In this document: positions 1-4,989 of the stretch, in pieces
Layout of the letters: each line of letters starts with the position of its first letter
Numbering within the stretch: position 1 is the first letter of the stretch
Program-made: the position numbers and the translations under genes
Notes under the pieces: model-generated
The model's database searches: none
Told to the model about the DNA's origin: nothing
The model's input: the letters and a program-made list of their open reading frames with translations, nothing else
From: Halanaerobiaceae bacterium
GTDB taxonomy: Bacteria; Bacillota; Halanaerobiia; Halanaerobiales; Halarsenatibacteraceae
Length of the DNA: 7,449 bases
Reading direction: 5' to 3'
NCBI GenBank assembly: GCA_003554685.1
Contig: PWHA01000222.1
Location: 1-7,449, forward strand

Positions 1-722
1 AATTCCTGCTCGCCTTCATCTGTAATTACACTGGCAGTATCGGGTTGAAGGTCCATTAACCGTCTGGCTGCTTGAGAACTTTTAACTCGAACAACCAGGG
101 AAATATAACCTGAAAGGATGTGATAGGTGTTAAGAAAAACTGCCACAGCGAAGAAAACAAAAGAAGGAAATTCCTCATTATAAAATCCCAAAACCCCACC
201 GGTAAGGGCAGCGAAAACTGCAAACTCCAGCAGTACATGCTGATTTAATATGCCTCTCTGCAGTGATGATAGGGCCTTTTTAATTATATACCGGCCGGGG
301 CCAAATGTTGCCATCAGGGCAAAAATCATTCCCAGCCAGGCAAACCAGTAATCATAATATCCAGCCCACATGGCCAGCATAAATAACAGGGTAATCGCTG
401 CAATGTAAGCAGAAAGAAATAATTTTTTTCTGGCAGAAGCTATTTCGACCTGCTGTTCCTTAAACTTTTTTACCTTATCGGGATCACGGACGGTATAACC
501 CAGGTCGGTCAGGGTTGATTTGATTTCATCTACGCTGACATGGTCCTCATCATATACTACCAGAGCCTCTTCATGGGCCAAACTGACATTAACGCTGCTG
601 ACACCACCCAATCTGCCTACCGCTTTTTTAATGCTTTCGGTGCAGAATGAACAGCTCATACCTCCTATATTAAGCAGGATTCTTTTCTGATCATTAGCAT
701 TAATATTATTTTTTCTCATCAT
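1..722 (-). CDS. Heavy-metal P1B-type ATPase, N-terminal part (cut by window edge)
   Basis: Membrane pump that would export a transition metal using ATP. The gene runs off the left edge, so only 240 codons are seen. Near the N-terminus is a ferredoxin-like heavy-metal-associated domain (about residues 13-80) with the metal-binding motif GMSCSFC (Cys24, Cys27). Hydrophobic segments follow at about 101-120, 123-140, 163-180 and 188-211. Between the second and third, GPGRYIIKKALSSL then LNQHVLLEF matches the amphipathic kink and TM segment of P1B ATPases. RVKSSQAARRLMDLQPDTA (212-230) matches the entry to the actuator domain. The phosphorylation site DKTG and the CPC-type membrane motif lie outside the window, so metal specificity (Cu, Zn, Cd or other) cannot be read. 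Start: tandem ATGs at 722 and 719; AGGA at 732-729 is 6 bases from the first and 9 from the second, so either may be used. A tandem repeat array overlaps the start. Confidence 0.9.
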   Translation of the reverse strand, partial: MMRKNNINANDQKRILLNIGGMSCSFCTESIKKAVGRLGGVSSVNVSLAHEEALVVYDEDHVSVDEIKSTLTDLGYTVRDPDKVKKFKEQQVEIASARKKLFLSAYIAAITLLFMLAMWAGYYDYWFAWLGMIFALMATFGPGRYIIKKALSSLQRGILNQHVLLEFAVFAALTGGVLGFYNEEFPSFVFFAVAVFLNTYHILSGYISLVVRVKSSQAARRLMDLQPDTASVITDEGEQE

Positions 723-969
723 TTATCATCCTAATTATTGATCATTCACATAATTTATCATTGTCATAATTTATCATCTTCATCCTTTATTATTTTCATC
801 CTTTATTATCTTGCTGACCATCATTCCCAAGCTTCAATATTTTCATGCTTTATCATTTCCATGCTATATTATTTTGCTGATTTATCATCCCTACGCTTCA
901 ACATATTGCTTAGCTATCATCTTCATAATTTATAATCTCATGCTTACCAGATTGCTGAGTTATCATTTT
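717..969. repeat. Degenerate 16-bp tandem repeat array, about 16 units
   Basis: The sequence divides into consecutive 16-base units: fourteen of 16 bases, one of 15 (829-843) and one of 14 (940-953). The clearest are CATAATTTATCATTGT (749-764), CATAATTTATCATCTT (765-780), CATCCTTTATTATTTT (781-796), CATCCTTTATTATCTT (797-812), CATGCTTTATCATTTC (844-859), GCTGATTTATCATCCC (876-891) and GCTGAGTTATCATTTT (954-969). An approximate consensus is CATGCTTTATCATCTT. Units in the middle, such as 829-843 and 892-907, are more diverged. The unit nearest the ATPase (717-732) contains its tandem ATGs and its AGGA ribosome binding site. The period is not a multiple of 3, so open frames crossing the array are chance. 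The array lies inside the predicted ATPase mRNA leader. Confidence 0.8.
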
Positions 970-1020
970 AGGGATCTGAGATGCTATACTGATACCCTGT
1001 AGTGGTTTTATTCTGTCTTA

Positions 1021-1049
1021 ATCCTAACAAATTTCATTTATTTTGTCAA
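1021..1049 (-). promoter_or_regulatory. Sigma-70 promoter for the metal ATPase
   Basis: Reading the minus strand, an exact TTGACA box (1049-1044) is followed after 17 bases by TAGGAT (1026-1021), which matches 4 of 6 of the -10 consensus. Transcription would begin near 1014, giving a leader of about 290 nt that contains the whole 16-bp repeat array before the ATPase start at 722. An imperfect inverted repeat, TGCTGG at 1053-1058 and CCGGCA at 1065-1070, sits just upstream of the -35 box and could be a regulator site. The regulator is not identified. Confidence 0.55.
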
Positions 1050-1130
1050 TATTGCTGGCAGAAACCGGCACTAACTGGAGAAAGAAAGGGTAAAGTTTAA
1101 GCAGATAGCGGAAAATTAATAGCTAAAAAC

Positions 1131-1160
1131 TTGACAGTTAAGATAAAATTAATTTATACT
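1131..1160 (+). promoter_or_regulatory. Sigma-70 promoter for the yibE/F-trpS operon
   Basis: An exact TTGACA (1131-1136) is followed after 18 bases by TATACT (1155-1160), which matches 5 of 6 of TATAAT. Transcription would begin near 1167, leaving a leader of about 270 nt before the TTG start at 1438. The 12 bases CTTGACAGTTAA around the -35 also occur exactly at the tetR promoter on the other strand (6654-6643). The site is divergent from the metal-ATPase promoter, with about 80 bp between the two -35 boxes. Confidence 0.65.
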
Positions 1161-1179
1161 TAAGACACAATAATTTCTG

Positions 1180-1210
1180 CTGACATGTATATACGCATAC
1201 CGGGTATAAT
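1180..1210 (+). promoter_or_regulatory. Possible second promoter in the yibE/F leader
   Basis: A perfect TATAAT (1205-1210) has CTGACA (1180-1185, 5 of 6) upstream, but the spacer is 19 bases, longer than the preferred 17. There is no TGn extension. It could be a weaker secondary start site downstream of the 1131-1160 promoter. Confidence 0.25.
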
Positions 1211-1316
1211 TTTATTCAGTAACATCTATTATCGGTGAGCTGAATATTCTCTTTCCTGACGAGCTGCCAGACCGGGAGAACTGCTGATCTTATCTGTGTT
1301 AAAACTGTGCGAGATA

Positions 1317-1368
1317 TTGCTATTCAGAACAAAATGGTGATAATTTTGCTATTCAGTACAAAACAGTG
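1317..1368. repeat. 23-bp direct repeat, 29-bp period, upstream of yibE/F
   Basis: Two copies, 1317-1339 and 1346-1368, agree at 20 of 23 positions. Both begin TTGCTATTCAG, then continue ACAAAA and GTG with small differences. A shorter related word, TTATTCAGTAAC, occurs at about 1212-1223. The copies lie between the predicted promoter and the duplicated start signal. Confidence 0.7.
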
Positions 1369-1384
1369 CAAAATAATAAACTTC

Positions 1385-1452
1385 CAAGGAGGCTGAATTA
1401 AATTGCCAGGAACAATATTCAAGGAGGCTGAATTAAATTGCCAAAAACAATA
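1385..1452 (+). repeat. Duplicated ribosome binding site and TTG start, 35-bp period
   Basis: Copy 1 (1385-1417) and copy 2 (1420-1452) are 33 bases long and differ only at two adjacent bases (GG versus AA). Each copy carries the strong Shine-Dalgarno core CAAGGAGG, a 10-base spacer, a TTG start (1403 in copy 1, 1438 in copy 2) and the first codons of the gene (TTG CCA GGA ACA ATA versus TTG CCA AAA ACA ATA). The offset is not a multiple of 3, so the two starts are in different frames. Copy 2 opens the full-length gene. Confidence 0.85.
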
Positions 1453-1453
1453 A
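1403..1453 (+). CDS. Possible 16-codon leader ORF overlapping the yibE/F start
   Basis: The upstream copy of the duplicated start signal opens a short frame: TTG CCA GGA ... CAA, then TAA at 1451-1453. It encodes 16 residues, MPGTIFKEAELNCQKQ if TTG is read as Met. It has the same AAGGAGG ribosome binding site and spacing as the real gene, and its stop lies 13-15 bases past the real gene's TTG. Ribosomes should therefore be able to load on both. It may be only a by-product of a recent duplication, or it may tune translation of the downstream gene by competition or coupling. There is no homology argument for a functional peptide. Confidence 0.25.
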   Translation: MPGTIFKEAELNCQKQ

Positions 1454-2835
1454 AAGAATCGCTGCCACTAAAAATGACCTCGACTGGAAATGCTTTATCT
1501 GTTAAAGTCTTACCAGGAATTATGCTGATATTATTACTATCTATGCTGTTAGTTCTAACAGCAATGGCAGATACTGCTGCAGTATCTGCTGGAGAGCCAG
1601 CGGTGGAGACCGGGATAAGCCTGGTAGAGTCTTCTGTAAATAGGCAGGTGAAGATGGCCGAAGCGGGACAGGATCTACATACTGATGCTGATCGGGAGGT
1701 TAATCCAGAGGACGAACAGATTGATCAGGAAGAATATTTCATTTCCTATCAGGATGAAGCCTCTGAGACAGGTCAGGAAGAGGTTTCCCAGCCAGGTCAG
1801 GAAGAAATTCCTCAAACAGATCAGGAGGGAATCCCGGGACCGGTGGAAGAGGATTATTTTCGCGGTGAAGTGCTGGAGGTGGAGGGCTACTCTACCCAGC
1901 GGGGTTTGAATCAGACTGCTGAAGTTAAGATTACCAGCGGCCCCCATGCCGGGGATTTTGTGACCATAGATAATTACTATGAGGAACATAACAGGTTTCT
2001 TGATATTATTCTGGAAGAGGGCATGCAGGTTATCCTGGTGGGCTTTGAGCAGGAAGGAGAAATGGAGTTCCATCTTCAGGATATAGCCCGGGACCGCGGT
2101 CTCCTCTGGGCCGGCATTTTGCTGGGGGCTGCTCTTTTAGTTGTCGGTAAAATTAAGGGGCTGAAGACGATCATTACCCTTGTAATTACCGGAGTGATAA
2201 TCATCCGGGTGATGTTGCCCCTGATGCTGGAGGGCTATCCGCCCATTCCGGTGGCTACTTTGAGTGCACTCATAATTATTACTGTAATTTTAATTATCAT
2301 CGGCGGCTTCAATGCTAAAACAGCAGCAGCCATACTGGGAACCGGTTCTGGGGTAATAGCTGCCGGGATCATGGCCTATTATATCGGAAATCTGTCCAAT
2401 TTAACCGGTCTGGGCACCCAGGAGGCTCAGATGCTGGCGGTGGGTCAGGAGACCCTGGATATTACCGGTCTGCTGTATGCCGGGATTATCATCGGGGCTT
2501 TAGGCGCCATTACCGATGTCGGTATGTCGGTGGCTTCCAGCGCCTTTCATATTAAAAAAGCCAATCCTGCTATTGGCTTCAGAGAACTGACCGCTGCCGG
2601 GATCGAGGTGGGCCGGGATGTCATGGGGACAATGGCCAACACTTTGATTTTGGCCTATGTAGGAGGTGCTATTCCTTTCCTGCTGCTTCTGCTGCAGAAT
2701 CAAATTCACTGGCTCAGGATTATCAACATGGATTTTATGGCTTCTGAGATTTTGAGTGGCATCGCCGGAACTCTTGGTCTGGTGCTGGCTATTCCGGTAA
2801 CCGCTCTGGCCGCTGGATTTTTGCTGAGGAAATGA
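1438..2835 (+). CDS. YibE/F-family multi-pass membrane protein
   Basis: 465-residue membrane protein of the YibE/F family, whose biochemical role is unknown. An N-terminal hydrophobic segment (about 25-43) could be a signal peptide or anchor. It is followed by an acidic, Gln/Glu-rich stretch (about 74-140) containing three octapeptide repeats. Next comes a beta-rich extracytoplasmic domain (about 141-215, with EVKITSGPHAGDFVTIDN), and then about seven transmembrane segments at roughly 222-237, 243-262, 272-290, 296-316, 342-362, 398-420 and 440-463. Family hallmarks in the membrane part are AGIIIGALGAITDVGMSVAS (348-367), GRDVMGTMANTLILAYVGG (392-410) and LGLVLAIPVTAL (446-457). The TTG start is chosen because AAGGAGG at 1421-1427 is ideally spaced; the first ATG (codon 13) has no such site. 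TrpS follows after 51 bp on the same strand with no visible terminator, so co-transcription is likely although no functional link is known. Confidence 0.88.
   Translation: MPKTIKESLPLKMTSTGNALSVKVLPGIMLILLLSMLLVLTAMADTAAVSAGEPAVETGISLVESSVNRQVKMAEAGQDLHTDADREVNPEDEQIDQEEYFISYQDEASETGQEEVSQPGQEEIPQTDQEGIPGPVEEDYFRGEVLEVEGYSTQRGLNQTAEVKITSGPHAGDFVTIDNYYEEHNRFLDIILEEGMQVILVGFEQEGEMEFHLQDIARDRGLLWAGILLGAALLVVGKIKGLKTIITLVITGVIIIRVMLPLMLEGYPPIPVATLSALIIITVILIIIGGFNAKTAAAILGTGSGVIAAGIMAYYIGNLSNLTGLGTQEAQMLAVGQETLDITGLLYAGIIIGALGAITDVGMSVASSAFHIKKANPAIGFRELTAAGIEVGRDVMGTMANTLILAYVGGAIPFLLLLLQNQIHWLRIINMDFMASEILSGIAGTLGLVLAIPVTALAAGFLLRK
1768..1839 (+). repeat. Three in-frame 24-bp repeats in the YibE/F linker
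   Basis: The copies at 1768-1791, 1792-1815 and 1816-1839 encode TGQEEVSQ, PGQEEIPQ and TDQEGIPG. They are diverged at synonymous and non-synonymous sites. They fall in the acidic linker between the N-terminal hydrophobic segment and the conserved YibE/F region, so a flexible, length-variable spacer is the simplest reading. Confidence 0.75.
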
Positions 2836-2886
2836 AAGTTTGAATAAAAGAAAATAAGAAAAGCAAATGAAAGGAATGATACAAAG

Positions 2887-3897
2887 ATGGAAACAGACAA
2901 TGCCAGACAGAAGCGAGTTTTTTCCGGTATCCAGCCAACCGGAAAACTGCATATAGGCAATTACCTGGGGGCTATCAGCGTCTGGGTGAAAAATCAGAGC
3001 AAATATGATAACTTTTTCTGCATTGTTGATCTCCATTCTCTCACGATTCCGGAAAATATTGAGCCAGATTATCTGCGGGGTAAGATCCGGGAGGTGGCGG
3101 CTCTTTATCTGGCCTGCGGGCTGGATCCCGAAGAGTCCACCATCTTCGTCCAGTCCCGGGTGACCCAACATGCCGAGCTAACCTGGCTGCTGAGCTGCGT
3201 TACTCCCATGGGCTGGCTGGAGAGGATGACTCAGTATAAGAGTAAGTCCAGTCAGCTGGAAACCGTGGGGACCGGGCTTTTCGTCTATCCTGCCCTGATG
3301 GCGGCTGATATTCTGCTTTATCAGACTGACCTGGTTCCGGTCGGTGAGGATCAGAAGCAGCATATTGAAATCACCAGGAATATTGCCGGGCGGTTTAATC
3401 ACCTTTTTGGGGAGGTTTTTAAGCTGCCGGAGGCGATGATTCGGGAAAGCGGGGCCCGGATCATGGGAATGGATAATCCCGATAATAAGATGAGCAAGAG
3501 TCTGGGCGAGAAAAAAGCCGAACATTCTATCGGACTGCTTGATTCTCCTGAAGAGATCAGGGAAACTATCATGGGTGCGACCACCGATTCCCAAAAAGAA
3601 ACCCGGTTTGCCGAGGCCTCTCCCGGAATCAGGAACATGCTGGTTATTTATCAGGCTCTGACCGATAAGCCCCGGAAGGAAGTAGAAGAGTTTTTTGCCG
3701 GTAAAAATTATAGTTTTCTGAAGAAAGAGTTAACGGAAGTGGTGGTTGAAACTTTGAGGCCGATTCAGATGCGCTATAAGAAAATTGTTGCTGATGAAAG
3801 CTACCTGGAAGATGTTCTGCAGCAGGGCAGGAAAAGGGCGGAGGCTATTGCCGGGGAAACCCTGGAGCAGGCCCAGAAGATGATGGGGATTAGATAG
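2887..3897 (+). CDS. trpS: Tryptophanyl-tRNA synthetase
   Basis: Cytoplasmic class I aminoacyl-tRNA synthetase that charges tRNA-Trp with tryptophan using ATP. At 336 residues it is the normal bacterial length and looks intact. The Rossmann-fold signature GIQPTGKLHIGNYLGA (14-29) contains the HIGH-type motif as HIGN (22-25). The KMSKS loop is exact at 201-205, preceded by DNPDN. The block ADILLYQTDLVPVGEDQKQH (140-159) is diagnostic of bacterial TrpRS active sites. The ATG at 2887 has AAAGGAA at 2870-2876, 10 bases upstream. It follows the YibE/F gene by 51 bp and probably shares its promoter. No T-box leader or tryptophan attenuator was seen in front of either gene. Its codons are markedly richer in G+C than those of the tetR gene downstream. 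A 47-bp tandem array begins at the base after its stop codon. Confidence 0.97.
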   Translation: METDNARQKRVFSGIQPTGKLHIGNYLGAISVWVKNQSKYDNFFCIVDLHSLTIPENIEPDYLRGKIREVAALYLACGLDPEESTIFVQSRVTQHAELTWLLSCVTPMGWLERMTQYKSKSSQLETVGTGLFVYPALMAADILLYQTDLVPVGEDQKQHIEITRNIAGRFNHLFGEVFKLPEAMIRESGARIMGMDNPDNKMSKSLGEKKAEHSIGLLDSPEEIRETIMGATTDSQKETRFAEASPGIRNMLVIYQALTDKPRKEVEEFFAGKNYSFLKKELTEVVVETLRPIQMRYKKIVADESYLEDVLQQGRKRAEAIAGETLEQAQKMMGIR

Positions 3898-4123
3898 CAA
3901 TGGAGGATCTGATTCTGACCCAAAGGCTGGAGGAGATTAGCTAAGAACTAATGATCTGAAACTGACTCAGTGGTTGAAGGGGAGCAACTAAGAACTGAGG
4001 AGCTGAAACTGACTCAGTGGTTGAAGGGGAGCAACTAAGAACTGGGGAGCTGGAACTGACTCAACGGCTGGAAGGGATTAACTAAGTACAGGAGATCTAA
4101 AACTGACTCGAAGACCTGATTAA
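3898..4123. repeat. 47-bp tandem repeat array directly after trpS, five units
   Basis: Units are 3898-3944, 3945-3991, 3992-4038, 4039-4085 and a shortened 4086-4123 (38 bases, nine fewer). Units 2 and 3 are nearly identical; units 1, 4 and 5 are diverged. Each has the core TGACTCA or a one-base variant; in units 2 and 3 it lies in the palindrome ACTGACTCAGT. A TTGAAGGGGAGCAACTAAG-type block follows, in which GTTG and CAAC could pair. Every unit ends in TAA in the same register and the 12-13 codons before it read alike: DLILTQRLEEIS, DLKLTQWLKGSN, ELKLTQWLKGSN, ELELTQRLEGIN and DLKLTRRPD. Only the first has an ATG (3900-3902), giving a 14-codon ORF ending at 3944 with no good ribosome binding site. 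Confidence 0.8.
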
Positions 4124-4128
4124 ATAGC

Positions 4129-4173
4129 AAAGAGCCATCAAATAACTGATCTTATCAGTTGGCGGATCTTTTT
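4129..4173 (+). terminator. Probable intrinsic terminator after trpS and the 47-bp array
   Basis: The core is a perfect stem AACTGAT (4144-4150), loop CTT, ATCAGTT (4154-4160). It can be extended by GCC (4134-4136) pairing GGC (4161-4163) and AAAGA (4129-4133) pairing TCTTT (4167-4171), with internal loops, and ends in TCTTTTT (4167-4173). The T-run suits the plus strand. The minus-strand ABC operon ends at 4189 and would read through the same stem, but the U-tract on that side is weak, so bidirectional use is only possible. Confidence 0.6.
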
Positions 4174-4188
4174 GGCCGAGCTTGATTT

Positions 4189-4989
4189 TTATATGGGTAA
4201 ATCTTTGCGATTAAAAATTATTATTCCAGCAGTATAGGTCATCAGGGCTATCAGTAGCGGGACAACAATACTAATAGAAATCACCGCATCACCTTCGACT
4301 ATTCTAAGGGGATCGGAAAGGGAAAATAACGAAAAGTTACCGATCCAGGAGTACTGGTCTCTAACATTGGAAAGCATATCAAGAACAAAAAAAGCTACAG
4401 GAACACCCGCTCCAAAGGCCAGTGATTTTCTGGTGGTATTAAATAAACAGGAAAAGAAAAAGGAGATACCACTAACAGCATAAAATAATAAAAGAGTAAT
4501 TAGATTCACGAGTAAAAAGGAACCAATCTCCAAGTGTCCGGGAAACAGGATCTCACTGAATATTATGCCTGCCAGAAAGACAAATAAAAATAATACTGTG
4601 ATACTCAGTATAAGAAAAAGTGCCTGGGTAATCACAATTTCTAAGCGAGAATTGGGAGTTGCCAGCAAATAGGCCATGGAACCTCTTTCCACATGGGCCG
4701 CAATCAGCCTGTTAGCTACTATAATACTGTATATCATGGGGAACATGATAACAAGAAAGCCATAATAATAACTGACAACAAAAGATGTTAAGGTAACTCC
4801 CAGTTCGGTCAGGCCCATTGCTGCCATTAACTCCTGAGGCATGGTTTCCAGCATTGCCATAATTCCTTCCATGTTTTCAGGGTCAAACATCGAAATTATT
4901 ATTGAGAGATACATCATCATAACAGCAAAAATGATGACTCCAATTATCCAGTTAGATTTGCTTGTCTGCTTAAACAATGTCTTATTCAT
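4189..4989 (-). CDS. ABC-2 type exporter, permease subunit
   Basis: 266-residue integral membrane subunit of an ABC exporter. About six hydrophobic segments at roughly 14-34, 70-92, 119-143, 156-182, 192-206 and 237-259 give the usual ABC-2 topology. A loop between the first two (35-69, Met-rich, EGIMAMLETMPQELMAAMG) is outside the membrane. The sequence RGSMAYLLATPNSRLEIVITQ (102-122) resembles the cytoplasmic coupling stretch common in ABC-2 permeases. It overlaps the ATPase gene by 8 bases (ATGAATAA), a classical sign of translational coupling and of a 1:1 complex. Its own ribosome binding site, GGGAGG (5004-4999), lies inside the ATPase gene. The substrate cannot be deduced; drugs, lipids or peptides are all possible. 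It is the last gene of the tetR operon. Confidence 0.87.
   Translation of the reverse strand: MNKTLFKQTSKSNWIIGVIIFAVMMMYLSIIISMFDPENMEGIMAMLETMPQELMAAMGLTELGVTLTSFVVSYYYGFLVIMFPMIYSIIVANRLIAAHVERGSMAYLLATPNSRLEIVITQALFLILSITVLFLFVFLAGIIFSEILFPGHLEIGSFLLVNLITLLLFYAVSGISFFFSCLFNTTRKSLAFGAGVPVAFFVLDMLSNVRDQYSWIGNFSLFSLSDPLRIVEGDAVISISIVVPLLIALMTYTAGIIIFNRKDLPI

Larger units (their letters stand above)
1167..1437 (+). other. Long untranslated leader of the yibE/F operon
   Basis: About 270 nt between the predicted transcription start and the coding start. I looked for a T-box (AGGGTGGNACCGCG), which would fit an operon containing trpS, and found none. I recognised no c-di-GMP, fluoride, SAM, manganese or guanidine riboswitch core. 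The part at about 1230-1310 is less A+T-rich than its surroundings and has two GAGCTG words (around 1237 and 1261), but I found no convincing stem. The leader ends with two sets of direct repeats that are listed separately. Confidence 0.35.

Noticed and set aside
56..238. 60-codon minus-strand frame
   Set aside because: It lies inside the metal ATPase gene in another frame and has no family resemblance.
717..969. CRISPR array
   Set aside because: The 16-base units are contiguous with no unique spacers and are too short and too diverged to be CRISPR repeats.
738..1002. Two overlapping plus-strand open frames (65 and 63 codons) in front of the metal ATPase
   Set aside because: They run through the 16-bp repeat array, which has no stops in some registers, lack ribosome binding sites and have biased Ile/His/Ser/Leu composition from the repeats.
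1230..1310. Riboswitch in the yibE/F leader
   Set aside because: I compared it by eye with c-di-GMP, fluoride, ZTP, guanidine, manganese and T-box cores and found no match, and no stable stem.
1675..2073. 132-codon minus-strand frame
   Set aside because: Shadow of the yibE/F gene, whose frame carries the conserved family motifs.
2500..3171. 223-codon minus-strand open frame spanning the yibE/F-trpS junction
   Set aside because: It is antisense to two well-recognised genes and crosses their boundary; its translation resembles no family.
3898..4123. CRISPR array or attachment site after trpS
   Set aside because: Tandem 47-bp units without spacers, no cas genes or integrase nearby, and no tRNA-like sequence.
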